Origin: Nitrospirota bacterium
Lineage (GTDB): Bacteria; Nitrospirota; Nitrospiria; Nitrospirales; UBA8639
Assembly (NCBI GenBank): GCA_029865515.1
Contig: JAOUGQ010000032.1
Location: 1-17,035, forward strand
Length of the DNA: 17,035 bases
Direction: 5' to 3'
Position numbers and translations under genes: made by a program. Positions 7,276-14,600 of the stretch are shown piece after piece. Positions within the stretch are counted from its first letter, which is position 1, and each line of letters begins with the position of its first letter. The notes under the pieces are model-generated. The model did not search any database. It was not told the origin of the DNA and was given only the letters and a program-made list of their open reading frames with translations.

Positions 7276-8910
7276 ATGGCATTTCTTAAACGGTTTTTTG
7301 CATCAGGCTCCTTGTTTATTTGGTTGTCAGGTGGAGCCTTGGCCTGTTCCTTACTGCTGATCGGCGGTCTTCTGACGTTAATTTTCATCAATGGGATGGG
7401 CTATTTTTGGCCGAAAGATCTTGTGCAGCTTACGCTGAAAGATGGCACCATGGTGCTCGGGGAAATGGTGGACACTCAGCGCATTCCAGGGACGGTGAGC
7501 ACGGAATTTCCGGAAGGGCAGACTCGTATTCAATTGAAGGTGGGCAATCGGGATCTGTACGGATTGGATTTCCGGTGGATTGATGAAGAAAGTATTGCCC
7601 AGCGTGCTTGGCCTCATGATGTCGTTGCCTTTGAACGACGGGAATGGGGGAACTTTTATGGCTGGATCAGCGAGGTGTGGGAGGGGGACGCGCGCCTGGC
7701 TCAGAGTCGGGAAGAGGCTTGGAACGCCTTCTATCCATTGCTTGAGCAAACGGAGTCTATTCACGAGGAGATTCATTACATTGAACGCGATGTCATTGGA
7801 GCCATCAACTATGAGATCGAGCGGGCTCGCCTGAACCTCAAGGAATTGGAATTGAAGGGAGAAAATCTTTCCCGGGACTCCGCAGCTTCTCTTCAACAAG
7901 ATATTCAAACAAGGGAAGCGGCCTATCAGCAGCAAACCCAACGATTGGTGGGGCTGTATGAGCAATTAAACCGGTATCGGGTGACGCTCATCGATGTGGC
8001 AGGGAAGGAAAAATCGTTCCCGGTTGGCGGTATTGTGAAGGCCTGGCGGCCGAATCAGATGAGCGTCTGGGCCAAAATCTGGATGTATGCCGCTAATTTT
8101 TGGGGTGTGATGACGGAAGAGCCTCGGGAAGCGAATACCGAAGGTGGCATCTTCCCGGCTATTTTTGGCACCGTCATGATGGTGTTGATTATGAGTGTCG
8201 TCGTCGTGCCGTTTGGGGTCCTGGCAGCCGTCTATCTAAAAGAATATGCCAAGCAAGGCTTGTTGACCAGAATGATCCGGATTGCCGTCAATAATCTCGC
8301 AGGGGTACCATCTATTGTTTTTGGAGTCTTTGGTCTGGGATTTTTTGTGTATGCGGTGGGAGGAAGCATCGACCAATTATTTTTTTCAGCCTCGTTGCCT
8401 AATCCGACTTTTGGGACGGGGGGGCTGTTATGGGCCTCTCTCACCTTGGCCCTTATGACCGTGCCTGTGGTGATTGTGGCGACGGAAGAAGGCTTATCAG
8501 CCGTTCCCAGAGAATACCGGGAAGGGTCGTTGGGGCTGGGCGCAACAAAATTGGAATCATTGATCAGGGTGGTGTTGCCTTGCGCCATGCCGGGAATTTT
8601 AACCGGGCTGATTTTAGCGGTGTCCAGGGCCACAGGGGAAGTGGCCCCGCTCATGTTGACGGGGGTGGTCAAACTTGCCCCCGCGTTGCCGGTTGATAGC
8701 CTGTTCCCCTATGTGCATCTTGATCGGAAATTCATGCATTTGGGCTTTCATATCTATGATGTGGGATTTCAATCCCCTAATGTGGAGGCGGCAAAACCCA
8801 TGGTCTATGTGACGACCTTGATTCTGGTTCTTGTCGTTCTTCTCTTGAACATGACGGCGATTGCGCTTCGAACCCGGATGCGGAAGCGATACGCTGGCTC
8901 TTCGGTGTAA
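7276..8910 (+). CDS. pstA: Phosphate ABC transporter permease PstA, long form
   Basis: At 544 residues this is about twice the classical PstA length. The first membrane helix is about residues 10-36. About 40-280 is extracytoplasmic: a beta-rich part with charged residues, then a likely coiled coil (about 150-235, rich in Glu, Leu and Gln, e.g. ARLNLKELELKGENLS). The permease core (about 290-535) has membrane helices and the EAA loop (about 405-442: EEGLSAVPREYREGSLGLGA), which contacts the ATPase, followed by SRATGEVAPLMLTG. It forms the membrane channel with PstC. The spacing of 11 bp after pstC and 33 bp before pstB supports one transcript. There is no strong ribosome-binding site before ATG 7276, so translation may be coupled to pstC. 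As with PstC, the extra domain suggests that the two subunits pair outside the membrane (inference). Confidence 0.92.
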   Translation: MAFLKRFFASGSLFIWLSGGALACSLLLIGGLLTLIFINGMGYFWPKDLVQLTLKDGTMVLGEMVDTQRIPGTVSTEFPEGQTRIQLKVGNRDLYGLDFRWIDEESIAQRAWPHDVVAFERREWGNFYGWISEVWEGDARLAQSREEAWNAFYPLLEQTESIHEEIHYIERDVIGAINYEIERARLNLKELELKGENLSRDSAASLQQDIQTREAAYQQQTQRLVGLYEQLNRYRVTLIDVAGKEKSFPVGGIVKAWRPNQMSVWAKIWMYAANFWGVMTEEPREANTEGGIFPAIFGTVMMVLIMSVVVVPFGVLAAVYLKEYAKQGLLTRMIRIAVNNLAGVPSIVFGVFGLGFFVYAVGGSIDQLFFSASLPNPTFGTGGLLWASLTLALMTVPVVIVATEEGLSAVPREYREGSLGLGATKLESLIRVVLPCAMPGILTGLILAVSRATGEVAPLMLTGVVKLAPALPVDSLFPYVHLDRKFMHLGFHIYDVGFQSPNVEAAKPMVYVTTLILVLVVLLLNMTAIALRTRMRKRYAGSSV

Positions 8911-8943
8911 ACGAGGTATAATCGTTTGTAATGAGGTCCAACA

Positions 8944-9852
8944 ATGGAAATTGCCCGGAATTCTTTAGAAAAAGCCGTGCCTCCGGCCAAGGCCCCGGGT
9001 GCAAAGTCTTTAAGAGTAATAGTTGAAACGAGGCAGACGAATTCTGTGAAGAAGACTGTTTCAGAATCACAAACGGCGACGCATCCATGTGCGGATATGC
9101 CCACGAAAATTCTTATCCAAGACATGAATTTTTACTACGGAACGGTTCAGGCTCTCAAAGGGGTCAATATGACCGTTCCTGCAAATAAGGTGACGGCATT
9201 TATCGGGCCTTCAGGCTGCGGGAAATCAACTCTTTTGCGCTGCTTGAATCGTCTGAATGATCTTGTGGATGGGACCAGGGTTGAAGGGACGATTCTTTTG
9301 GATGGAGAAAATATTTATCGTCCTGAAGTCGATGCGACCGATCTTCGAACGCGGGTCGGCATGGTGTTCCAAAAAATCAATCCTTTCCCGAAAACCGTCT
9401 GGCAGAATGTGGCGTATGGCCCTCAGTTACAGAAAATTCGCAAACGGACCATTCTGGATACCATCGTTGAAGAAAGCCTTAAAGGAGCGGGGTTGTGGGA
9501 AGAAGTGAAGGATCGGTTGCATGCCAGTGCCTTGGGATTGTCCGGAGGGCAACAGCAGCGTCTGTGCATTGCGAGGGCACTGGCCGTCAATCCCGAAGTC
9601 CTGTTGCTGGATGAACCTTGTTCGGCATTGGATCCGATCTCCACCGGGCGTATTGAAGAACTCCTGCATACGTTGAAAGAGCGTCTCACGGTCGTGATTG
9701 TGACACATAACATGCAGCAGGCCGCTCGCGTTTCAGATTTGACGGGCTTTTTCTTATTGGGCGAATTGATCGAGTTCGATGACACCAAGAAAATTTTCAC
9801 CAATCCCAACGATTCCCGGACAGAAGATTATGTGACCGGCCGATTCGGGTGA
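8944..9852 (+). CDS. pstB: Phosphate ABC transporter ATP-binding protein PstB
   Basis: This is the ATPase subunit that drives phosphate import through PstCA at the inner face of the membrane. It has Walker A GPSGCGKST (88-96), a Q-loop with Q143 in GMVFQKINPFP, the signature LSGGQQQR (199-206), Walker B VLLLDEP with E224, and switch H255 in VTHNMQQAA. PPFPKT-like sequence after the Q-loop is typical of PstB. The family is usually about 250-260 residues; this one has 302, with about 50 extra residues at the N-terminus before the ABC core (which begins around KILIQDMNFYYG). The start at ATG 8944 is supported by GAGG at 8933-8936 (7-nt spacing). An internal ATG at 9097, without a ribosome-binding site, would give the standard length. 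The stop TGA (9850-9852) is 29 bp before phoU. Confidence 0.95.
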   Translation: MEIARNSLEKAVPPAKAPGAKSLRVIVETRQTNSVKKTVSESQTATHPCADMPTKILIQDMNFYYGTVQALKGVNMTVPANKVTAFIGPSGCGKSTLLRCLNRLNDLVDGTRVEGTILLDGENIYRPEVDATDLRTRVGMVFQKINPFPKTVWQNVAYGPQLQKIRKRTILDTIVEESLKGAGLWEEVKDRLHASALGLSGGQQQRLCIARALAVNPEVLLLDEPCSALDPISTGRIEELLHTLKERLTVVIVTHNMQQAARVSDLTGFFLLGELIEFDDTKKIFTNPNDSRTEDYVTGRFG

Positions 9853-9881
9853 TCCCCTGCCCCAAAGAAAAAAGGATAACT

Positions 9882-10541
9882 ATGAAGCGACATTTTGATG
9901 ATGAGTTGGAAGATCTCAAGCAGAGGATTTTGCGGATGGGTGCTCTTGTTGAAGGACAAATTCGTCAAGCGCTCACCGCTCTCGTGGATCGTGATGATCT
10001 CGTGGCCAACCAGGTCATTAAGAATGATCGCCAGGTGAATACGATGGATGTGGAAATTGACGAACTCTGTCTGGAATTGATGGCTCTTCACCAACCGGCG
10101 GCCAGGGATCTTCGATTTATCACGACGGCAATGAAAATTTCCACGGAATTGGAGCGGATGAGCGATTTGGCCGAAAATATCTGTGAGCGGGCCATTGAAC
10201 TTCATGCCGAACCCCAACTGAAGCCGTATATCGATATTCCGCTCATGGCTGTGCGCGCCATCAAGATGGTGGGAGAAGCCCTGGATGCATTTGTGAGAGG
10301 GGATTCGGTTCTCGCCAGACAGGTTCTTAACGAGGATGACTATGTCGATGACTTGAATGAGCAAATATTTCGCGAACTCCTCTCATTTATGATTGAGAAT
10401 CCTCAAACGATTTCACGTGCCATCCGGCTGTCATTTATCTCTAAATACATTGAGCGGATTGCCGATCATGCCACGAATGTGGCGGAATTGGTCGTCTATA
10501 TGGTGGAGGGAAAAATCATCCGCCATACCATTCCAAAATGA
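9882..10541 (+). CDS. phoU: Phosphate signalling complex protein PhoU
   Basis: This is a 219-residue, all-helical PhoU with two tandem repeats of the PhoU domain, each carrying its acidic metal-binding signature: ELERMSDLAENICERA in the first and YIERIADHATNVAELV in the second. PhoU links the Pst transporter to PhoR and keeps the Pho regulon off when phosphate is plentiful; loss of PhoU commonly causes excess phosphate uptake and polyphosphate build-up. ATG 9882 is chosen because AAGGA (9872-9876) is 5 nt upstream; an in-frame GTG at 9849 overlaps the pstB stop and lacks a site. It is the last intact gene of the pst operon. Confidence 0.95.
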   Translation: MKRHFDDELEDLKQRILRMGALVEGQIRQALTALVDRDDLVANQVIKNDRQVNTMDVEIDELCLELMALHQPAARDLRFITTAMKISTELERMSDLAENICERAIELHAEPQLKPYIDIPLMAVRAIKMVGEALDAFVRGDSVLARQVLNEDDYVDDLNEQIFRELLSFMIENPQTISRAIRLSFISKYIERIADHATNVAELVVYMVEGKIIRHTIPK

Positions 10542-10566
10542 ATCAGGATTCGTGTACACGCTGATT
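10541..10566 (+). terminator. Possible terminator after phoU
   Basis: AATCAG (10541-10546) pairs with CTGATT (10561-10566), enclosing a 10-bp palindrome CGTGTACACG (10551-10560). The stem has a one-sided GATT bulge. It overlaps the last base of the phoU stop and is followed by T-rich sequence (TCTTCCCGTTCTCTTCG) but no clean T run. The position fits the end of the pst-phoU operon; efficiency is doubtful. Confidence 0.35.
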
Positions 10567-10722
10567 TCTTCCCGTTCTCTTCGATTCTTGTTTTCCCTCC
10601 CGCCTCTGAGCATTCTGTAACTCCAAATTTACCTGTCTGTGAGACGGGTGTCATGTCTCCGGCGTACCGTATTCGTATGGAAGTAAGCAACCATACACCA
10701 GCGCATGCGGAAGGAGAATGCC

Positions 10723-11792
10723 ATGCAAAAATGGATTGACACTTGTGGGGGTTCCCGTCGTTGTTCGAAAGAACTGTCAACCAAGGGGTTTCCCGGGAAT
10801 TCCGGTTCACTGTGGTCTCTGGTATTGGCAGGAGGACATGGAGAGCGGCTTCGTGCACATTCACCGGACAATGGTTCGGTGCCTATCGACCAAAACAATA
10901 TTGTGCGTTTATGGGTAAGCAATCGATGATTCAACATACGTGGAAACGGGCGAAAGTGCTCTGTCCTGCCCAACAGGTCGTGACGGTGATGGATCTATCT
11001 CATTGAGGCTACGTGCGGACCCAATTGATTCAGGAATCCCTTGGCCGGGTGGTCTGGCAGCCTGAGAATCGCGGAGCCGGACCAGGAGTCTTCCTGCCAT
11101 TATCCTCTATTTGATCGCATGATCCCAATGCCGCCGTGGTCCTGTGGTAGGCCGATCATTTCGTTTTTCCGGCCGATCCTCTGATTCAATTGATCCGGGA
11201 AGCCGCGGCATTGGTCCACAATGCACCACAGCGAATGGCGTTGTTGACCGTTCCTCCTCAGTCACGAGAAAAGGATTACGGGTGGGTCATTCCAGGGGCG
11301 CTGTTTCCTCATCATGGAGGATGTCAGGTCAGGGAGGTGCGAAGATTTGTGGAGAAACCACAGGATGCTCAGTTGGCGGAAATCAGCTTGGAAGGAGGCC
11401 AGTGGAATACCTTGGTGGTCATCGCCAACGTTCAAACTTTATGGGAAGCAGGCCGTCAGTGTATTCCTGAGGTTGTTGTGCTTCTGGAGAAACATGCGGG
11501 TGGAATTGGAACTTCGAGCGAACATCTCATATTGAATAATCTCTATCGAACAATGCCCACGAGAAATTTCTCCAGCGATCTGTTATCCCTGATTCCTCGG
11601 CAACTAACCATGATGGAACTGACAGGAGTCTATTGGAGCGATTGGGGTAGGCCCGAGCGCATCCAAGAGGCGATGGCGTTCATGGGTCGAAATGTTCCCT
11701 CTCGAGTGGGTAGTGGGCAGGATTCATTTTCTTGTGTGGAACTTCAGCAGGAAATATTGTTTCAGGAGAGATTTCAACCTGTTTCGGCATAA
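10723..11792 (+). pseudogene. Mannose-1-phosphate guanylyltransferase-like gene, inactivated
   Basis: ATG 10723 has AAGGAG at 10711-10716. The first frame gives the nucleotide-binding signature WSLVLAGGHGERLRA (10813-10857). The gene then continues in another frame with GAYRPKQYCAFMGKQSMIQH (about 10878-10937), as expected right after the signature in GDP-mannose-type pyrophosphorylases, so a one-base deletion (or equivalent) lies between about 10852 and 10872. That frame then runs to TAA 11790-11792 but is broken by TGA 11004-11006, TGA 11112-11114 and TAG 11148-11150. Conserved pieces on either side include WQPENRGAGPGVFLPL, ADHFVFPADPLIQL, KDYGWVIPGALFP, VRRFVEKPQDAQLA and MMELTGVYWSDWG. 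An intact enzyme would make a nucleotide sugar for polysaccharide synthesis. The pieces sit in the right order across the whole length, so decay by point changes rather than a large deletion is likely. Its orientation follows phoU. Confidence 0.85.
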
Positions 11793-12302
11793 GGGAGCCA
11801 GGCGGTTTTCTCGAATCGGATGCACAGTGACTTCTGATGTTCCTGCAGGAATGCAAGGCAGATCCGATCGATGGGGATCATGTTGCTATGGAATCCTTGG
11901 GAAATGATGACCCGCCACGAGAGCGTCCACGGTGTGTTGAATGCCGAACACATATAAATTTTCTGATGATGGGGGCCAGGATCAGTTCCCAGAAATGTCA
12001 CTCGAGGGCCTGAGGGAAAAAGTATCCAGGAAAAAGAAAGGGAGCCTATGGTCAAAGTCCAGTGGGGGTGAAGTGACTGCAAAAGTGGTCAATCCTTTGC
12101 GTCAGGTCAGTTCGGGTAGGGTTCTCTAAGGCAGTGCAATAGTTGTGGCCTGGAGTGGAATTCCGCTCATGATGAAGAGGCATGCCCGTTGAGGGAGCTG
12201 GAAGCCGTGTTTCGTTCTGAAGATTGGTTTTAGGGTTCCCAATGAGGTGAGGAGCTCATCGCGACAGGATGCAATGATAAAATGGGTTGCCTTTCAAGGT
12301 TT
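11793..12302. other. 510-bp degraded region between pseudogene and ppk1
   Basis: No intact gene is seen on either strand. Short protein-like pieces appear in different frames on the + strand: ECKADPIDGDHVAMESLGND and RPRCVECRTHINFL around 11850-11960, and a Cys-containing remnant at 12048-12233 listed separately. A 102-codon minus-strand frame (12082-11774) is not recognisable. No clear terminator is found for ppk1, which ends at the right side of this region; a 4-bp stem near 12291-12300 is too weak. The region looks like continued decay next to the nucleotidyltransferase pseudogene. Confidence 0.5.
12048..12233 (+). pseudogene. Possible remnant of a small Cys-containing protein
   Basis: ATG 12048 follows AAAGGGAG (12037-12044). 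It begins MVKVQWG and soon stops, but nearby frames continue with VTAKVVNPLRQ and then, from 12132, QCNSCGLEWNSAHDEEACPL and RELEAVFRSEDWF, ending in TAG 12231-12233. The C-x2-C pair plus a third Cys suggests a small zinc-binding fold. At least two frame changes are needed to join the pieces, so if this was a gene it is dead. The family is not recognised, and the reading could be chance. Confidence 0.3.
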
Positions 12303-14462
12303 TTAGGGTGAAGGAGTCTTTGTGTTTTTTCCTTTCCAGTTTGCGATAAACCAATCTTGAGCCTGAAAGGGCGCTTCGTCTGCTACAGGTTTGAGGCGGG
12401 TGTACGTTCCATCGGCTTGGAGTTGCCGGGCTTGCACGTTGTCTTTCAGATAGGGACGTAAGACGGTTTCAAGAATGAAGGCTCGCAGCTTGGGATTCTC
12501 AATTGGAAAGAGGATTTCTACACGCCGGTCCATATTACGGGGCATGAGATCCGCGCTTCCCAAAAATAATTCATCGTTTCCGCCATTGCGAAAATACAAA
12601 CAGCGGGAATGTTCAAGAAATCGCCCCACCAGAGAGGTGACGGTAATCGTCTGACTGAGGCCTGGTATTCCCGGGCGAAGTCCGCACATCCCGCGCACCA
12701 ATAAATCAATCTTCACTCCTGCCTGGGAGGCTCGATACAAGGCCTGAATGCAGGCCTTGTCAACGAGTGAATTCATCTTGAATGCCAGATAGCCATCTCC
12801 ATGTTCCTGCTGTCGGGAAATTTCGCGATCGATTCGTTTGATGATGTGCTCTCGAATGCCGACAGGGGCTACGAGTAATTTTTCGTAAGAGTCTTTTTTA
12901 GAATATCCCGTCAGGGCATTGAAGAGATCCGTGACATCCTCTCCCAACACCGGATCACAGGTGAAGAAACTAAAGTCCGTATAGAACTTGCTGGTGGTGG
13001 GGTTGTAATTGCCTGTGCCGAGATGAAGATACCGACGAATGCCATCGGATTCCCGGCGGACGACCATGCAGACTTTTGCATGCGTTTTGAGTCCTAAGAC
13101 GCCATAGACCACATGCACCCCTTCATCTTCTAATTTTCTTGCCCATTCAATATTGTTTTCTTCGTCAAATCGGGCTTTGAGTTCCAGGAGCACCGCCACC
13201 TGCTTCTCGTTTTGGCGGGCTTCCATGAGGGCATCGACCACAGGCGAGTTGATGCCCACTCGATAGAGGGTTTGTTTGATGGCTAACACCTGCGGGTCCA
13301 GAGCGGCTTGTCGAATAAAGTCGACGACGGGTGAAAAACTATCGTATGGATGATGGAGGAAAATGTCTTCGCGTCTGATGAGTGAGAACAGTGATTCCTT
13401 TGAGGTGGGGTCGTGCAGAATGTTGGGGTAATGTGGTGAAAATTTCAAATCCGGGCGATCAATCGACGTGAGTTCAAGTAAACTTGAAAGGCCAAGGCGG
13501 AAATCATAGGTGTAGACTTGATAGGGAGCTAATTTGAGATTTCTGATAAGAATATCTTTGATGGAATCCGGCATATGCCGGTCCAGTTCCAAGCGTACCA
13601 CCGAACCAAATTGTCGCAGATCAATTTGTTCTTCAATGGCAGACAGCAGGTCGCCGGCTTCATCTTCTTCGATTTCAAAATCCGCGTCCCTGGTGATTCG
13701 AAAATAATAGGAGGCTTGAATGGTGAGACCCGGAAATAACAAATCCAGATTGGCGGCAATGATGTCCTCCAGCCAGACAAAATTTGTACTTTCCTGTCCC
13801 GATCCCAACCCCAATTGTTGATCGTCGGAAACCTGCGATTCGTCCGGAATCCTGACAAGCCGCGGGAAAAGGGATGGAACTTTAATGCGGGCAAAGCATT
13901 CTCCACGCTCAGGGTCTTTGGCCACGACGGCCAGATTGACCGTGAGGTTGGATATATGGGGAAAGGGATGACTGGGGTCGAAGGCCAAAGGCGTCAGAGC
14001 GGGAAAAATTTCCTTCCTGAAATATCGCCGGAGGAGAGCCCGTTGTTTCGGTTTGATGTCTTGATAGGGGAGAATGCGGATGCCCGCATCCACCAGCCGG
14101 GTAAACAGGTCATCCTGCCAGCACCGGCTTACGCGGGCAAAGCTCTTGAGAAGAGCCTCCCGGATTTGCCCCAATTGATCCGAAGGGCTCATCCCATCCA
14201 GTGCCGCTTCCAATACCCCGCTGGACAATTGTTCGCGCAGTCCGGAAATCCGGATCATGAAAAATTCGTCAAGATTATTAAAGAAAATAGAAAGAAATTT
14301 CACCCGTTCCAGTAAGGGATGGGCAGGGTCTTCCGCCTCTTCCAGAACCCGTTTATTGAACTCCAGCCAGCTCAGTTCCCGGTTCAGATACAGCTTGGGG
14401 TCATCAAGATTCTTGATGACTTCAGGTGTATTGGGTGTTGCCGGTTTTGTCTGATTAGTCAT
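12303..14462 (-). CDS. ppk1: Polyphosphate kinase Ppk1
   Basis: At 719 residues this is the usual length for the family (E. coli 688). Ppk1 reversibly transfers the gamma-phosphate of ATP onto polyphosphate. The N-terminal domain opens with LYLNRELSWLEFNKRVLEEA, which includes the Asn (N36) expected to contact the adenine, and FLSIFFNNLDEFFMIRI. The C-terminal phospholipase-D-like domains contain the autophosphorylated His in GLKTHAKVCMV (H461, equivalent to E. coli H435) and the second catalytic His in FLEHSRCLYF (H618, equivalent to H592); both are shifted by the same 26 residues. An in-frame ATG at 14480 would add six residues, but the purine-rich AGAGGAGA just after it fits as ribosome-binding site for ATG 14462, so the latter is chosen. 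It is transcribed toward the pst operon and lies 138 bp downstream of the CYTH-CHAD gene on the same strand, probably sharing its transcript. Confidence 0.96.
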   Translation of the reverse strand: MTNQTKPATPNTPEVIKNLDDPKLYLNRELSWLEFNKRVLEEAEDPAHPLLERVKFLSIFFNNLDEFFMIRISGLREQLSSGVLEAALDGMSPSDQLGQIREALLKSFARVSRCWQDDLFTRLVDAGIRILPYQDIKPKQRALLRRYFRKEIFPALTPLAFDPSHPFPHISNLTVNLAVVAKDPERGECFARIKVPSLFPRLVRIPDESQVSDDQQLGLGSGQESTNFVWLEDIIAANLDLLFPGLTIQASYYFRITRDADFEIEEDEAGDLLSAIEEQIDLRQFGSVVRLELDRHMPDSIKDILIRNLKLAPYQVYTYDFRLGLSSLLELTSIDRPDLKFSPHYPNILHDPTSKESLFSLIRREDIFLHHPYDSFSPVVDFIRQAALDPQVLAIKQTLYRVGINSPVVDALMEARQNEKQVAVLLELKARFDEENNIEWARKLEDEGVHVVYGVLGLKTHAKVCMVVRRESDGIRRYLHLGTGNYNPTTSKFYTDFSFFTCDPVLGEDVTDLFNALTGYSKKDSYEKLLVAPVGIREHIIKRIDREISRQQEHGDGYLAFKMNSLVDKACIQALYRASQAGVKIDLLVRGMCGLRPGIPGLSQTITVTSLVGRFLEHSRCLYFRNGGNDELFLGSADLMPRNMDRRVEILFPIENPKLRAFILETVLRPYLKDNVQARQLQADGTYTRLKPVADEAPFQAQDWFIANWKGKNTKTPSP

Positions 14463-14600
14463 GACCAGGTCTCCTCTCATGCCTATGAAGTATGAAGGGA
14501 CATTCTACCTGATTGCGGTTATCGAGGCCCACCATCATCTATTGAATAAAACAGATATAGGAAAACGTCAGCGGATTCAAGGAGGCTACGGTAGAAGTTT

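Noticed and set aside
11004..11150. In-frame TGA/TGA/TAG in the nucleotidyltransferase gene as recoding (selenocysteine or altered code)
   Set aside because: Neighbouring genes end normally with TGA (nuclease, pstB, phoU) or TAG (pstS), two different stop codons are involved, and a frameshift in the same gene points to decay.
11190..11792. 200-codon open frame as an independent functional protein
   Set aside because: It is the C-terminal part of the broken nucleotidyltransferase, without the nucleotide-binding signature, starting at a TTG with no ribosome-binding site.
11774..12082. 102-codon minus-strand frame
   Set aside because: No family resemblance and no start signal; the region contains only scattered protein-like pieces on the other strand.
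13815..14315. 166-codon + strand frame inside ppk1
   Set aside because: Antisense shadow of a well-conserved ppk1 coding region, with no independent support.
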